Under the pieces are notes generated by a model. That model was given only the letters and a program-made list of their open reading frames with translations, searched no databases and was not told the DNA's origin. A DNA stretch of 38,855 bases. Source: CAVVVS01 sp963751355 (lineage in GTDB: Bacteria > Bacteroidota > Ignavibacteria > Ignavibacteriales > Ignavibacteriaceae). Both the position numbers and the translations under genes were made by a program. This document shows, piece by piece, positions 18,818 through 26,627 of the stretch. The number at the start of each line of letters is the position of its first letter. Within the stretch, counting starts at the first letter, position 1. Location of the stretch: positions 1 through 38,855 of the forward strand of contig CAVVVS010000107.1 of NCBI GenBank assembly GCA_963751355.1. The letters run 5' to 3'.

Positions 18818-20596
18818 TTAGGACAACCTTTTTACCAAATCTCGCAATTCCTCTTTTAAAGCCGCAGGTAACCTGTCCCCGAATATTTTGTAATATTCTT
18901 CGATTTCAGCGGCTTCTTTTATCCAATCTTCCTTGTTAACACTCAAAAGTTCCTCCATATCGGAGGAAGTAATATCCATTCCTGAAATATTAATGGCATC
19001 AGGTTTAGGAAGATATCCTATCGTGGATTTAACGGCAGAATCATTATTTTCGGTTCTATTTAAAATCCATTCTATAACACGAATATTTTCACCGAATCCT
19101 GGCCAAATGAATTTGCCGTTCTCATCTTTACGGAACCAATTAACATAAAATATTTTGGGAAGTTTAGCGGGATCGGTTTTTTCTTTTAAGCTAAGCCAAT
19201 GAGCAAAATAATCAGCCATATTATATCCGCAGAACGGGAGCATTGCAAACGGATCGTGGCGTATATTACCAATCTTTCCTTCAGCTGCTGCAGTTCTTTC
19301 GGAAGAAACAATTGATCCCAGAAAAGTACCATGTCTCCAGTTCAATGCTTGATATACTAGAGGAACAGTATTTGCTCTTCTGCCGCCGAAAATAATAGCT
19401 GAAATCGGAACTCCTTCTGGATTTTCCCAGGCAGGATCAATGGTTGGGCATTGACTTGCAGGAGCAGTAAACCTTGAGTTTGGATGCGCGGCTTTTCGAT
19501 TACTATCCGGCGTCCAATCAATTTCCAGCCAGTCAATTAATTTTTCCGGTTTCTGTTTAGTCATACCTTCCCACCAAACATCACCGTCTTCTTTAAGAGC
19601 TACATTAGTGAAAATTGTATTTTTCGCCATTGTCAGCATTGCATTTGGATTAGTTCCCTTGGATGTTCCGGGAGCAACACCGAAAAATCCTGCTTCCGGG
19701 TTAATTGCGTAGAGCCTGCCGTCCTTTCCGAATTTCATCCATGCAATATCATCGCCAACAGTTTCAACTTTCCAGCCCGGCAATGATGGAGTGAGCATTG
19801 CTAAATTTGTTTTACCGCATGCGCTTGGGAAAGCAGCGGCAATATACTTTTTTACACCTTCGGGTGAAGTAATACCGACTATTAGCATATGTTCGGCGAG
19901 CCAACCTTGTTCGCGCGCCATATTAGATGCTATCCGTAATGCAAAACACTTTTTTCCCAAAAGAGCGTTTCCGCCATAGCCGCTGCCAAAAGACCAAATA
20001 CTTTTTTCAGCCGGAAAGTGTACTATGTATTTTTCTTTATTGCAAGGCCAGGGAACATCTTCTTTACCGTTTTCTAACGGCATTCCTACCGAATGAATAC
20101 AGTGAACAAAATTTCCATCCCCTAATACGCTAAAAACATCTTTTCCCATTCTGGTCATTATTCTCATGTTACAGACAACGTATGGCGAATCGGTTAACTG
20201 AACACCTATATGCGAAATATGCGAACCAAGCGGTCCCATACTGAAAGGAATTACGTACATTGTCCTTCCCTTCATTGACCCGTCAAACTTGGTCAGAAGT
20301 ATTTTTTTCATTTCCCCGGGATCTTTCCAGTTATTGGTAGGGCCGGCATCTTCTTCCTTTGGCGAACAGATAAAAGTTCTATCTTCAACTCTGGCAACAT
20401 CCGCAGGATTTGAGCGGCAATAATAACTATTCGGTCTTTTCCCTTCATCTAATTTTATGAAAGTACCGTTTTCAACCAACCGGGCGGCTATTTTATTATA
20501 CTCTTCTTCAGAGCCGTCGCACCAATGTATTTGATCAGGTTTGCACAATTCGGCTATTTCTTTTACCCATTCGGTCAGGATTTTATTATCGGTCAT
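18818..20596 (-). CDS. pckG: Phosphoenolpyruvate carboxykinase, GTP type
   Basis: 592 residues, normal for the GTP-dependent enzyme (EC 4.1.1.32), which interconverts oxaloacetate and PEP. The P-loop with its catalytic Cys is FPSACGKTN (Cys260, Lys262). Other family segments are RSNPADVARVE near the N-terminus, FGSGYGGNALLGKKC, GDDIAWM, GFFGVAPGTS, SRFTAPASQCP and FGGRRANTVPL. In an anaerobe it may run in the gluconeogenic direction or fix CO2 on PEP. It is monocistronic here, with 328 bases of non-coding DNA before the divergent permease gene, and AGAAAGGGA upstream of the start as a ribosome site. Confidence 0.96.
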   Translation of the reverse strand: MTDNKILTEWVKEIAELCKPDQIHWCDGSEEEYNKIAARLVENGTFIKLDEGKRPNSYYCRSNPADVARVEDRTFICSPKEEDAGPTNNWKDPGEMKKILLTKFDGSMKGRTMYVIPFSMGPLGSHISHIGVQLTDSPYVVCNMRIMTRMGKDVFSVLGDGNFVHCIHSVGMPLENGKEDVPWPCNKEKYIVHFPAEKSIWSFGSGYGGNALLGKKCFALRIASNMAREQGWLAEHMLIVGITSPEGVKKYIAAAFPSACGKTNLAMLTPSLPGWKVETVGDDIAWMKFGKDGRLYAINPEAGFFGVAPGTSKGTNPNAMLTMAKNTIFTNVALKEDGDVWWEGMTKQKPEKLIDWLEIDWTPDSNRKAAHPNSRFTAPASQCPTIDPAWENPEGVPISAIIFGGRRANTVPLVYQALNWRHGTFLGSIVSSERTAAAEGKIGNIRHDPFAMLPFCGYNMADYFAHWLSLKEKTDPAKLPKIFYVNWFRKDENGKFIWPGFGENIRVIEWILNRTENNDSAVKSTIGYLPKPDAINISGMDITSSDMEELLSVNKEDWIKEAAEIEEYYKIFGDRLPAALKEELRDLVKRLS

Positions 20597-20924
20597 AAGG
20601 TAGATCCCTTTCTAAATTTTAAACGATAAATAGTAAATCAAATCAACTTTTGGCAGATTTGATGAATGACTATTCCTTTTGAAAATATTTTTCTTATTCG
20701 AGCCGTTGGAAATGCGAAATAATATTTTTCAGTGCCGATTATTAGCGGATTGAATAATCAGGCTGTAAAAATGATAAGATAAATAAAACTTATAATCTAT
20801 ACAATTAACAGGTGCACAGAAATAGTTGATTTTATTTTTTTTGGCGGTAAAAGATTTTTTTTATAATATGATATGAAAGGTAAGGCAAATAAAATTTTCA
20901 GAAAATGCGATAATTTTTATTAAA
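20597..20924. other. Divergent non-coding region between pckG and the MlaE-like gene
   Basis: This A/T-rich 328-base stretch must hold the promoters of both divergent genes. I see no well-scoring -35/-10 pair, hairpin or repeat in it. Confidence 0.4.
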
Positions 20925-21728
20925 TTGAAAAGAAAAAATAATCTCGGTTTATACTTGTTGTCTAAGTTTTTACAAAAAATCGGCGAAAAGACCCTCAAAT
21001 TTATCCGCGAGGTTGGTCAGGTTGTCAACCTGCTGTGGGGCATATTAAAAAGTCTTCCAATGGTTCCGCGAAGTAGAAAGATTATTCTTTACCAGATGGA
21101 ACACATAGGAGTCAATTCGCTTCCGTTGGTACTAATTATAGCGGTTTTTACGGGTGCTGTAGCTGCATGGCAAGCAGCATATCAATTGAAGGGGATTGCA
21201 CCCATGTCTTTTTTGGGAGCCGCTACAAGTCGTGCTATAATAACCGAGCTCGGACCGGTGTTGACGGGGATTGTAATTGCCGGGAGGGTTGGCGCATCAA
21301 TTGCTGCAGAGCTTGGTACAATGAAGGTTACCGAGCAGATTGATGCACTTGAGACGATGGCAATAAGTCCCGTAAGATATTTAGCAATGCCCCGCTTTCT
21401 CGCATCAGTAGTGATGCTGCCACTCTTGGTTGTTTTTGCCGATACTATTGCAGTATTAGGAGCATATGTTGTTGCGAATTATTTCCTGGGCATTTCGTTT
21501 TATGTATTTTTCCTTTCAGTCAAAAGATTTTTCTTATTCTCAGATCTCATTGCCGGATTAATTAAAACAGTTTTTTTCGGTGCAGTTACTTCACTTTTAG
21601 GATGTCATATAGGTTTTAGGACTGAAGGCGGTGCCGAAGGTGTGGGGCAGGCTACCATCAAGTCTTTTGTACTTTCGGCTGCCTTAATCTTAATCCTAGA
21701 TTATGTATTATGGATGCTGATTTTTTAA
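20925..21728 (+). CDS. MlaE-family ABC transporter permease, orphan
   Basis: 267 residues from a TTG start; the nearest in-frame ATG upstream is followed at once by a stop, and the next internal ATG would remove part of the conserved N-terminus. The protein has the MlaE hallmarks: GAVAAWQAAYQL, ITELGPVLTGIVIAGRVGASIAAELGTM, TEQIDALETMAISPVRYL and the small-residue-rich membrane helices that follow. MlaE is the permease of the Mla/MCE phospholipid transport system between inner and outer membranes. Normally an ATPase gene (mlaF) and an MCE-domain gene (mlaD) lie next to it. Here the next 870 bases are non-coding, so its partners must be encoded elsewhere or are missing. Confidence 0.9.
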   Translation: MKRKNNLGLYLLSKFLQKIGEKTLKFIREVGQVVNLLWGILKSLPMVPRSRKIILYQMEHIGVNSLPLVLIIAVFTGAVAAWQAAYQLKGIAPMSFLGAATSRAIITELGPVLTGIVIAGRVGASIAAELGTMKVTEQIDALETMAISPVRYLAMPRFLASVVMLPLLVVFADTIAVLGAYVVANYFLGISFYVFFLSVKRFFLFSDLIAGLIKTVFFGAVTSLLGCHIGFRTEGGAEGVGQATIKSFVLSAALILILDYVLWMLIF

Positions 21729-21734
21729 ACTATC

Positions 21735-21874
21735 TTATAAGTCCACTTTAAAAAGCCTAGATATGTCATTTTGAACGAAGTGACAAATTTATAACTCATT
21801 ACATTATATGAGGAATTTCTGTTTCCTCGCTCCTTCAGATTGACATTAATACCACTTTTTATAGAGGGCTTATA
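21735..21874. repeat. Long imperfect palindromic repeat, copy 2
   Basis: It begins 6 bases after the MlaE-like stop codon. The outer arms TATAAGTCCACTTTAAAAAG and CTTTTTATAGAGGGCTTATA are inverses with few mismatches. The inner left arm GTCATTTTGAACGAAGTGAC faces CTCCTTCAGATTGACA. The centre holds TAACTCATTA (21792-21801), identical to copy 1. Its position just past a stop codon would let it act as a transcript 3'-end hairpin. Confidence 0.75.
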
Positions 21875-22458
21875 TATTAATTTTTCCCATCTAAGTTTTT
21901 TACTTTTCATCTATCAATCTTTTAATATTCTGCAACTCAAAATTAAAATGGCGACAATAATCAGAAAATCCTCAACTTAAATTTTATAAATCTATTTGTT
22001 TTGTTCTCTTATATCAAAATTAAGAGATGGTAAATTATTTGCCTGCGTTGCTGATTATATAAAAATAGTTACTTGATAGGATTATGGTTAAAAAAATTGA
22101 GTACACTTTTGGGGAATAAAGTCTGTTTGAGTAATTATGAAGCATATGTGATCGAAAATACAATTTAACTCTCAAATATGAAGCAACTTTTCCATCAATA
22201 GAAAAGTATAACGATTAGTTAGATCATAAAGAAGGATATTCATGAATGATTTTGCCTAAAATCTCAACAGAAATTGATTTTCGGAAATTCAAATGAAACT
22301 TCTTTGAAATTAATACCCGGATATTCGTTAAATAAATAATCTCTTTTAATGGGATTTGCATATTAACGATAAGAATTAACAACTAAACGACTCAAGTAAC
22401 CATTTGTCGAAAACATTATTGCTTATGTAAACTATTAATATTATTTTCGTTATGTTCT
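21875..22458. other. Non-coding gap downstream of the palindromic repeat
   Basis: No coding frame, tRNA or further repeat is visible in these 580 A/T-rich bases. A promoter for the candidate small RNA at 22459 should lie in its last 100 bases; TTGTCG near 22407 is a possible -35, but no good -10 follows at normal spacing. Confidence 0.4.
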
Positions 22459-22533
22459 GATTCATTAAGTTCTACCCCCCCTTAATGAATCTTCCCCCAT
22501 GCCCGGTAGCCCTCCACCGGGCAGTTTTATTTT
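22459..22533 (+). ncRNA. Candidate small RNA or ilvE leader with three C-rich single-stranded tracts
   Basis: Two perfect hairpins stand in tandem. The first has an 11-bp stem, GATTCATTAAG (22459-22469) with CTTAATGAATC (22481-22491), and the loop TTCTACCCCCC. A linker TTCCCCCA follows. The second is an 8-bp G/C-rich stem, TGCCCGGT with ACCGGGCA, with the loop AGCCCTCC and a T-rich tail. All three unpaired parts are C-rich and complementary to Shine-Dalgarno-like G tracts. The 5' end is not defined. It sits 67 bases upstream of ilvE and 730 bases after the last gene, so it could be a free sRNA or a terminated ilvE leader. No leader peptide rich in Ile/Leu/Val codons is visible. Confidence 0.4.
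22500..22533 (+). terminator. Strong intrinsic terminator upstream of ilvE
   Basis: A perfect 8-bp stem (TGCCCGGT/ACCGGGCA) with an 8-base loop is followed by GTTTTATTTT. Six of the eight pairs are G-C. No protein gene ends near it, so it terminates a non-coding transcript or an attenuated leader. Confidence 0.75.
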
Positions 22534-22599
22534 AAAATATCAATAAATTTTCGTAAATATGTAGACAGTCTTTATAATGATATAACATGAGCATAATTT

Positions 22600-23685
22600 A
22601 TGGAAAAAATAAAATTTGAATTGAATGAATTAAGGGAAAAAGTTGTTTTACCGGAAACTTTAGGTTTCGGAAAGATTTTTACCAATCACATTTTTGAAAT
22701 GGATTACAACCCTGAGCAGGGTTGGCATAGTCCAGCAATAAGACCGCTTTATAAAATGGATATACATCCCGGTATGATGTATTTGCATTACGGGCAAGGA
22801 ATATTCGAAGGGCTCAAAGCTTTTAAAACAACTTCGGGTGAAGTTGTTATTTTTCGTCCTGAAAAGCACTTTCAAAGACTAAACAATTCGGCTAAAAAAG
22901 TTTGTATGCCTCCGGTGGATGTTCAATATTTATTGCATGCACTTAATGAATTATTATCGGTTGAGCAGGATTGGATTCCTGAAAATACCGGTGAATCATT
23001 ATATATTAGACCATTTATGTTCGGCACTGATCCATTTCTGGGGGTTCGACCTTCCCAAACATATAAATTTATAATAATGCTTTCGCCCGTAGGGGCATAT
23101 TATCCCGAAGGATTTAAACCTGTGAAAATTCTTGCACAAGATGATCACGTTCGTGCAGTTCGTAAGGGAATAGGAGATTGTAAAACTCCGGCTAACTATG
23201 CAGCAAGCCTTCTCGCTGCAGATGAAGCAAAGAAAAAAGGTTATACACAAGTACTCTGGCTGGACGGAGTGGAACAAAAATATATTGAAGAAGTGGGTAC
23301 GATGAACATCTTTATCAGATTTAAAGATGAAATTGCCACACCAAAATTAACCGGTAGCATTTTACCGGGAGTTACTAGAGATTCGGTTCTTCAAATTCTG
23401 CGTGATTGGGGAATGAATGCGACCGAAAGGTTAATAAGTATAAATGAACTTGCTGAAGAATATGAAAAAGGAAACCTCCTGGGTGTATTCGGTACTGGAA
23501 CTGCGGCTGTAATTTCCTCTGTAGGCTGGTTATCATACAAAGATCATGACATGGTAATCAACAACGGAAAACCCGATGAAGTAGCAATCAAACTTTTCAA
23601 CGAACTGACAGGGATTCATTACGGAAAAATTGAAGATAAGCGAAATTGGATTACACGCCTTAATATAAATAAAGTTGAAGCTTAA
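22600..23685 (+). CDS. ilvE: Branched-chain amino acid aminotransferase
   Basis: 361 residues, a class IV PLP aminotransferase of the longer (type II) form. It transfers the amino group between glutamate and the 2-oxo acids of Leu, Ile and Val. Family text includes HYGQGIFEGLKAF, RPEKHFQRLN, YIRPFMFGTDPFLGV, GDCKTPANYAASLLAADEA with the PLP-binding Lys195, LDGVEQKYIEEVGTMN, LPGVTRDS and GTGTAAVISSVG. The start ATG at 22600 gives the normal N-terminus; no strong ribosome site is visible. It is a single gene here, preceded by a terminator hairpin and followed by another, so it seems to be its own transcription unit. Confidence 0.94.
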   Translation: MEKIKFELNELREKVVLPETLGFGKIFTNHIFEMDYNPEQGWHSPAIRPLYKMDIHPGMMYLHYGQGIFEGLKAFKTTSGEVVIFRPEKHFQRLNNSAKKVCMPPVDVQYLLHALNELLSVEQDWIPENTGESLYIRPFMFGTDPFLGVRPSQTYKFIIMLSPVGAYYPEGFKPVKILAQDDHVRAVRKGIGDCKTPANYAASLLAADEAKKKGYTQVLWLDGVEQKYIEEVGTMNIFIRFKDEIATPKLTGSILPGVTRDSVLQILRDWGMNATERLISINELAEEYEKGNLLGVFGTGTAAVISSVGWLSYKDHDMVINNGKPDEVAIKLFNELTGIHYGKIEDKRNWITRLNINKVEA

Positions 23686-23705
23686 CTGGTCCCACTATCC
23701 TATTA

Positions 23706-23740
23706 GAAGGGCATTGCTAAAATGTCCTTCAATTTATATA
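23706..23740 (+). terminator. Intrinsic terminator after ilvE
   Basis: GAAGGGCATT and AATGTCCTTC form a 10-bp stem (one G-U pair) around the loop GCTAA, followed by AATTTATATA. It lies 20 bases past the ilvE stop codon. Confidence 0.7.
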
Positions 23741-24147
23741 CAAAGTGAATAGTCTGAAACAATTCAAAAATTATCTTTTGCATACTCAACGTTTAAATTG
23801 AAAACTTTTCTTTTGATACGCAAGAAGTGCAGAATTTTAAATTTACAAAATTAGGTATACACTTTTTTAACCCTCTTTATTTTCAATCCTCATTCAAAGA
23901 CAACGTTTCTACACAAAGATTTTACAACTAAATTAAAATTATTCATAAATCAAATCAGTTAACATCCATACCGTAGAATCGTCCCCAAAAGACAGGCGAC
24001 AACCGGGATAAAAGCTAGCATGTTTACACGCCTATTCACGCAACCTTGCATTAAAAATATTTTATGAAAAAACAAAAGTATTATTCGAAATTTTAAAATG
24101 CTTCAACTCACACTTATTCAAACCAATTAAAAATTTTTTAAAAACTC
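23741..24147. other. Non-coding gap between the ilvE terminator and the lexA promoter
   Basis: About 400 A/T-rich bases with no recognisable gene, RNA or repeat. Confidence 0.5.
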
Positions 24148-24176
24148 TTGACAAGTGCACATTTGTGCACTATATT
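24148..24176 (+). promoter_or_regulatory. lexA promoter, sigma-70 type
   Basis: TTGACA (24148-24153), a 17-base spacer and TATATT (24171-24176) form a near-consensus promoter. Transcription should begin near 24183, giving a leader of only about 20 bases before the lexA ATG. It also shows that this organism uses E. coli-like -35/-10 elements rather than the Bacteroides TTTG type. Confidence 0.85.
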
Positions 24177-24197
24177 AGTAGTGAACAATTGAACACT
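24154..24197. promoter_or_regulatory. Two 18-bp LexA operators at the lexA promoter
   Basis: Box 1, AGTGCACATTTGTGCACT (24154-24171), is almost perfectly symmetric and fills the promoter spacer. Box 2, AGTGAACAATTGAACACT (24180-24197), covers the start site and leader. The two agree at 14 of 18 positions, consensus AGTGMACAWTTGWRCACT, and their centres are 26 bases apart. Binding at either would block RNA polymerase, as expected for LexA autorepression. The motif differs from the E. coli CTGTN8ACAG and the Bacillus CGAACN4GTTCG boxes. Confidence 0.75.
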
Positions 24198-24202
24198 ACT
24201 TT

Positions 24203-24856
24203 ATGAAAAAGCAATTAACAGATCGACAAGAATCTATACTGACATTTATTAGGCAATTTAGAAATGAGAATGGCTATCCTCCGACACTCAGGGAGATTGG
24301 TAAAAAATTCGGAATTTCATCTACCTTTGGTGTAAAGCGCCACTTGGAGGCGTTGGTAAAAAAGGGATACCTTCACATAGAGAGCAATGCGAGCAGAGGA
24401 ATATCTTTTCAGCAGCATGATGAAATTTTACCTGTAGAGAGTTCGGTCTTATTAGAAAAAAACGACGAGTTCAACAAAATTCCGATTATCGGACGTGTTG
24501 CGGCAGGTACGCCGGTTTTGGCAATAGAAAATATTGAAGGCAGTGTAGTAATCGATCCTTCTTTTATGAAAAAATCCGATGATTGTTTCGCCTTGAGGGT
24601 GAAAGGGGACAGTATGATAAATGCAGGAATATTTGAAAATGATCTTGTAATTGTTTCACCTAAAAAAGAAGCAGTTAACGGAGATGTAATTGTTGCCTTA
24701 TTGGATGACGAAGCCACCGTAAAAACATTCGAACGGAAAAACAATAAAATTAGATTAATTCCCGAGAATAAAAATTATCAACCCATCGAAGTGACCGGCA
24801 AAAAAGAATTCTCCCTCGTCGGTAAAGTAGTTGGGGTTGTCAGATGGTTAAACTAA
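24203..24856 (+). CDS. lexA: LexA repressor (SOS response)
   Basis: 217 residues. The N-terminal winged helix (1-70) carries LTDRQESILTFIRQF, GYPPTLREIGKKFG and the recognition helix region STFGVKRHLEAL. The C-terminal S24 peptidase domain has the self-cleavage site Ala101-Gly102 (RVAAGTPV), the catalytic Ser137 (VKGDSM) and Lys174 (EATVKTF). In family terms it represses DNA-damage genes until RecA stimulates its self-cleavage. The gene has its own promoter with two palindromic operators. The ATG follows a very short leader without a clear ribosome site. It is followed by two small genes likely in the same transcript and so likely DNA-damage-inducible. Confidence 0.96.
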   Translation: MKKQLTDRQESILTFIRQFRNENGYPPTLREIGKKFGISSTFGVKRHLEALVKKGYLHIESNASRGISFQQHDEILPVESSVLLEKNDEFNKIPIIGRVAAGTPVLAIENIEGSVVIDPSFMKKSDDCFALRVKGDSMINAGIFENDLVIVSPKKEAVNGDVIVALLDDEATVKTFERKNNKIRLIPENKNYQPIEVTGKKEFSLVGKVVGVVRWLN

Positions 24857-25119
24857 ACCCAGAGAAACAAATGAAAACAGAAATATTTTCTTCCGCAATT
24901 AACAGCCGTAATAAAATAAAATTTTTATACGGTATGAACGAAGTTCTATTGGACCCCTATTTCATATCGAGAGAAAAAAGCGGTAAAAAAGTAATTTATG
25001 GCAAAATTTTTAATTCTAATGAAATAAAAATGTTTGAGTATGTAAGGATTTCTAATATAAAAGTTCTTTATAATATTAAATTTTCGCCAATCATTCCCAT
25101 AACAAGAAAAGTTTCTTAA
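24844..25119 (+). CDS. Small WYL-like protein in the lexA operon
   Basis: 91 residues if translated from the ATG at 24844, which overlaps the lexA end by 13 bases. An alternative start at residue 10 (24871, after the lexA stop) gives MKTEIFSSAINSRNK. The pattern AINSRNKIKFLYG, LLDPYFISREKSGKKVIYGK, then MFEYVRISNIKVL resembles the fold and spacing of a single WYL domain: a helix, a Tyr-containing strand, Pro-x-x-hydrophobic, and a final R-I-x-x-I strand. WYL domains bind ligands or nucleic acids and often regulate DNA-damage or defence functions. No DNA-binding domain is attached. The WYL call is by eye and needs a profile search; the gene itself looks real by position and coupling. Confidence 0.7.
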   Translation: MVKLNPEKQMKTEIFSSAINSRNKIKFLYGMNEVLLDPYFISREKSGKKVIYGKIFNSNEIKMFEYVRISNIKVLYNIKFSPIIPITRKVS

Positions 25120-25133
25120 TTTAGGAGGTAACA

Positions 25134-25565
25134 ATGCTTGATACGATGAAAAGACGAAATATTGATTTACTTATTGAGCAATTCTGGAAACATGGTTATA
25201 CAACAGTGAGCAGGAAATATGGTACATACCTGCCGGAACCGTCCAAAATAGGAGAATTTGATGTAGATATAGTAGCCAGATTTAAAAAAGATTATGCAAT
25301 AGGAATTACATTATCTGAACCTGACTTGAATGCCCCCAATATATTAGATAAACTGAGGTACCTCGCAACAAGGAAAACAAAATATACAAATAAGAAAGTA
25401 TTACTGTTTGTCGGTGTGCCTGCAGAATACATGAATAACGCAAAATTATTAATTGATTTTCTTGAGGAAGATCTGAAGAGGAACATTAAAATATTCCCTA
25501 TTATCGAAAAACCTTTAGCAGTCAGAAGGTCATCCCGTGGTGCTATGAAGATTTTATTTTCTTAA
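25134..25565 (+). CDS. Uncharacterised protein in the lexA operon, possible PD-(D/E)XK-like fold
   Basis: 143 residues with an excellent ribosome site (TAGGAGGTAAC) 4 bases before the ATG, 14 bases after the previous stop. I do not recognise a named family. The middle part, GEFDVDIVARFKKDYAIGIT, has the look of the PD-(D/E)XK nuclease core (an acid at the end of one strand, a turn, a second strand), but the second strand reads GITLSE where a nuclease has E-x-K, so it may be an inactive relative. The C-terminus is basic (KPLAVRRSSRGAMK), compatible with nucleic-acid binding. Placement behind lexA suggests a role in the DNA-damage response. Gene reality is well supported; the fold is a guess. 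Confidence 0.75.
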   Translation: MLDTMKRRNIDLLIEQFWKHGYTTVSRKYGTYLPEPSKIGEFDVDIVARFKKDYAIGITLSEPDLNAPNILDKLRYLATRKTKYTNKKVLLFVGVPAEYMNNAKLLIDFLEEDLKRNIKIFPIIEKPLAVRRSSRGAMKILFS

Positions 25566-25746
25566 TGATAAATTCTTTATTAACTTTTTTAATTCTACTA
25601 AACCCTGCTATATAAATTTATTAAATAAATTGTACAGTCACCACTTCTTTTTACCTTTCATATTTTGAACCAACTTTATAATTTTTAGTTTAAACTATTT
25701 ATAAAAGTATATATTTTTTAATAAATTGTGAAAATATAAGCTTATC

Positions 25747-25775
25747 TTGACATTCAATAGCTATAAGATTAATTT
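25747..25775 (+). promoter_or_regulatory. Possible promoter of the uppS-bamA operon
   Basis: TTGACA (25747-25752) is followed after 17 bases by TAATTT, a weak -10. It lies about 30 bases before the uppS start in an otherwise non-coding 240-base gap. The -35 is perfect; the -10 matches at only half of the positions. Confidence 0.4.
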
Positions 25776-25805
25776 TACAGGCTTTATCATTTTCGAGGAT
25801 AGAAT

Positions 25806-26627
25806 TTGATCAAGAAAAGTTCGGGATCGGATGCCAAATTACAAAATGCATTGAAAAATTCAGGCGAGATTCCTACCCATATTGCTATTATCATGGACGG
25901 TAATGGAAGATGGGCTAGAAAAAGAGGTTTACCCAGGGTAGCCGGGCATAAAAAAGGTGTTGATACTGTTAGAGAAATTACCGAAGCCTGTGCTCAAATC
26001 GGTGTGAAATATCTCACACTATATACGTTTTCAACAGAAAATTGGAAAAGACCGAAAGATGAAGTATCAACCTTAATGCGTTTGTTGCTTCGAAGCATTA
26101 AAGATAAATGTGATGAATTGATGGAAAATGATATAAGACTTACTACCATAGGTGATGTTAAATCCCTTCCTAAAGAGGTTCAAAAAGAATTATACGAAGC
26201 TGTTGATAAAACAAATAATAATAAAAGAATGACGTTAAATCTGGCTCTCAGTTACAGCGGGCGGTGGGAAATACTTAAGGCAGTAAAAGAAATTGTGCAG
26301 GAAACTCGTGAGGGAAAAATTATTCCGGACGAGATTAACGAGGGATTTATTTCTAGTTATCTTACCACTAAAAACATCCCCGACCCTGATCTTCTCATAA
26401 GGACAAGCGGCGAATTCAGAGTAAGTAATTTTTTATTGTGGCAAATTGCTTACACGGAATTTTATATTTCAAACCTTTACTGGCCGGAATTCAAACGTAA
26501 AAATTTATATGAAGCAGTGCAGAGCTTTCAAAATAGAGAACGTAGGTTCGGTAAAGTTAGCGAACAAATAACCAAAAAAGACAAAGGCTTAAAGAATGTT
26601 TCAAACCTCCCCAAAGAGACAGTTTAA
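25806..26627 (+). CDS. uppS: Undecaprenyl (polyprenyl) diphosphate synthase
   Basis: 273 residues starting with TTG, preceded by GAGGA at a good distance. The catalytic segment is IIMDGNGRWA with Asp31; others are AGHKKGVDTVRE, YTFSTENWKRP, LNLALSYSGRWEI, PDLLIRTSGE and SNFLLWQIAYTEFY. It extends farnesyl diphosphate with isoprenyl units to make the C55 lipid carrier for peptidoglycan and O-antigen, in the cytoplasm at the membrane. The position normally Gln in the SGEQR motif is Phe here (SGEFR). It overlaps bamA by 32 bases, so both are coupled in the envelope operon. Confidence 0.95.
   Translation: MIKKSSGSDAKLQNALKNSGEIPTHIAIIMDGNGRWARKRGLPRVAGHKKGVDTVREITEACAQIGVKYLTLYTFSTENWKRPKDEVSTLMRLLLRSIKDKCDELMENDIRLTTIGDVKSLPKEVQKELYEAVDKTNNNKRMTLNLALSYSGRWEILKAVKEIVQETREGKIIPDEINEGFISSYLTTKNIPDPDLLIRTSGEFRVSNFLLWQIAYTEFYISNLYWPEFKRKNLYEAVQSFQNRERRFGKVSEQITKKDKGLKNVSNLPKETV

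Noticed and set aside
22459..22599. T-box or leader-peptide attenuator for ilvE
   Set aside because: No T-box sequence and no short frame rich in Ile/Leu/Val codons is visible; the only short ATG frame reads Met-Phe-stop. An unclassified leader is still possible.
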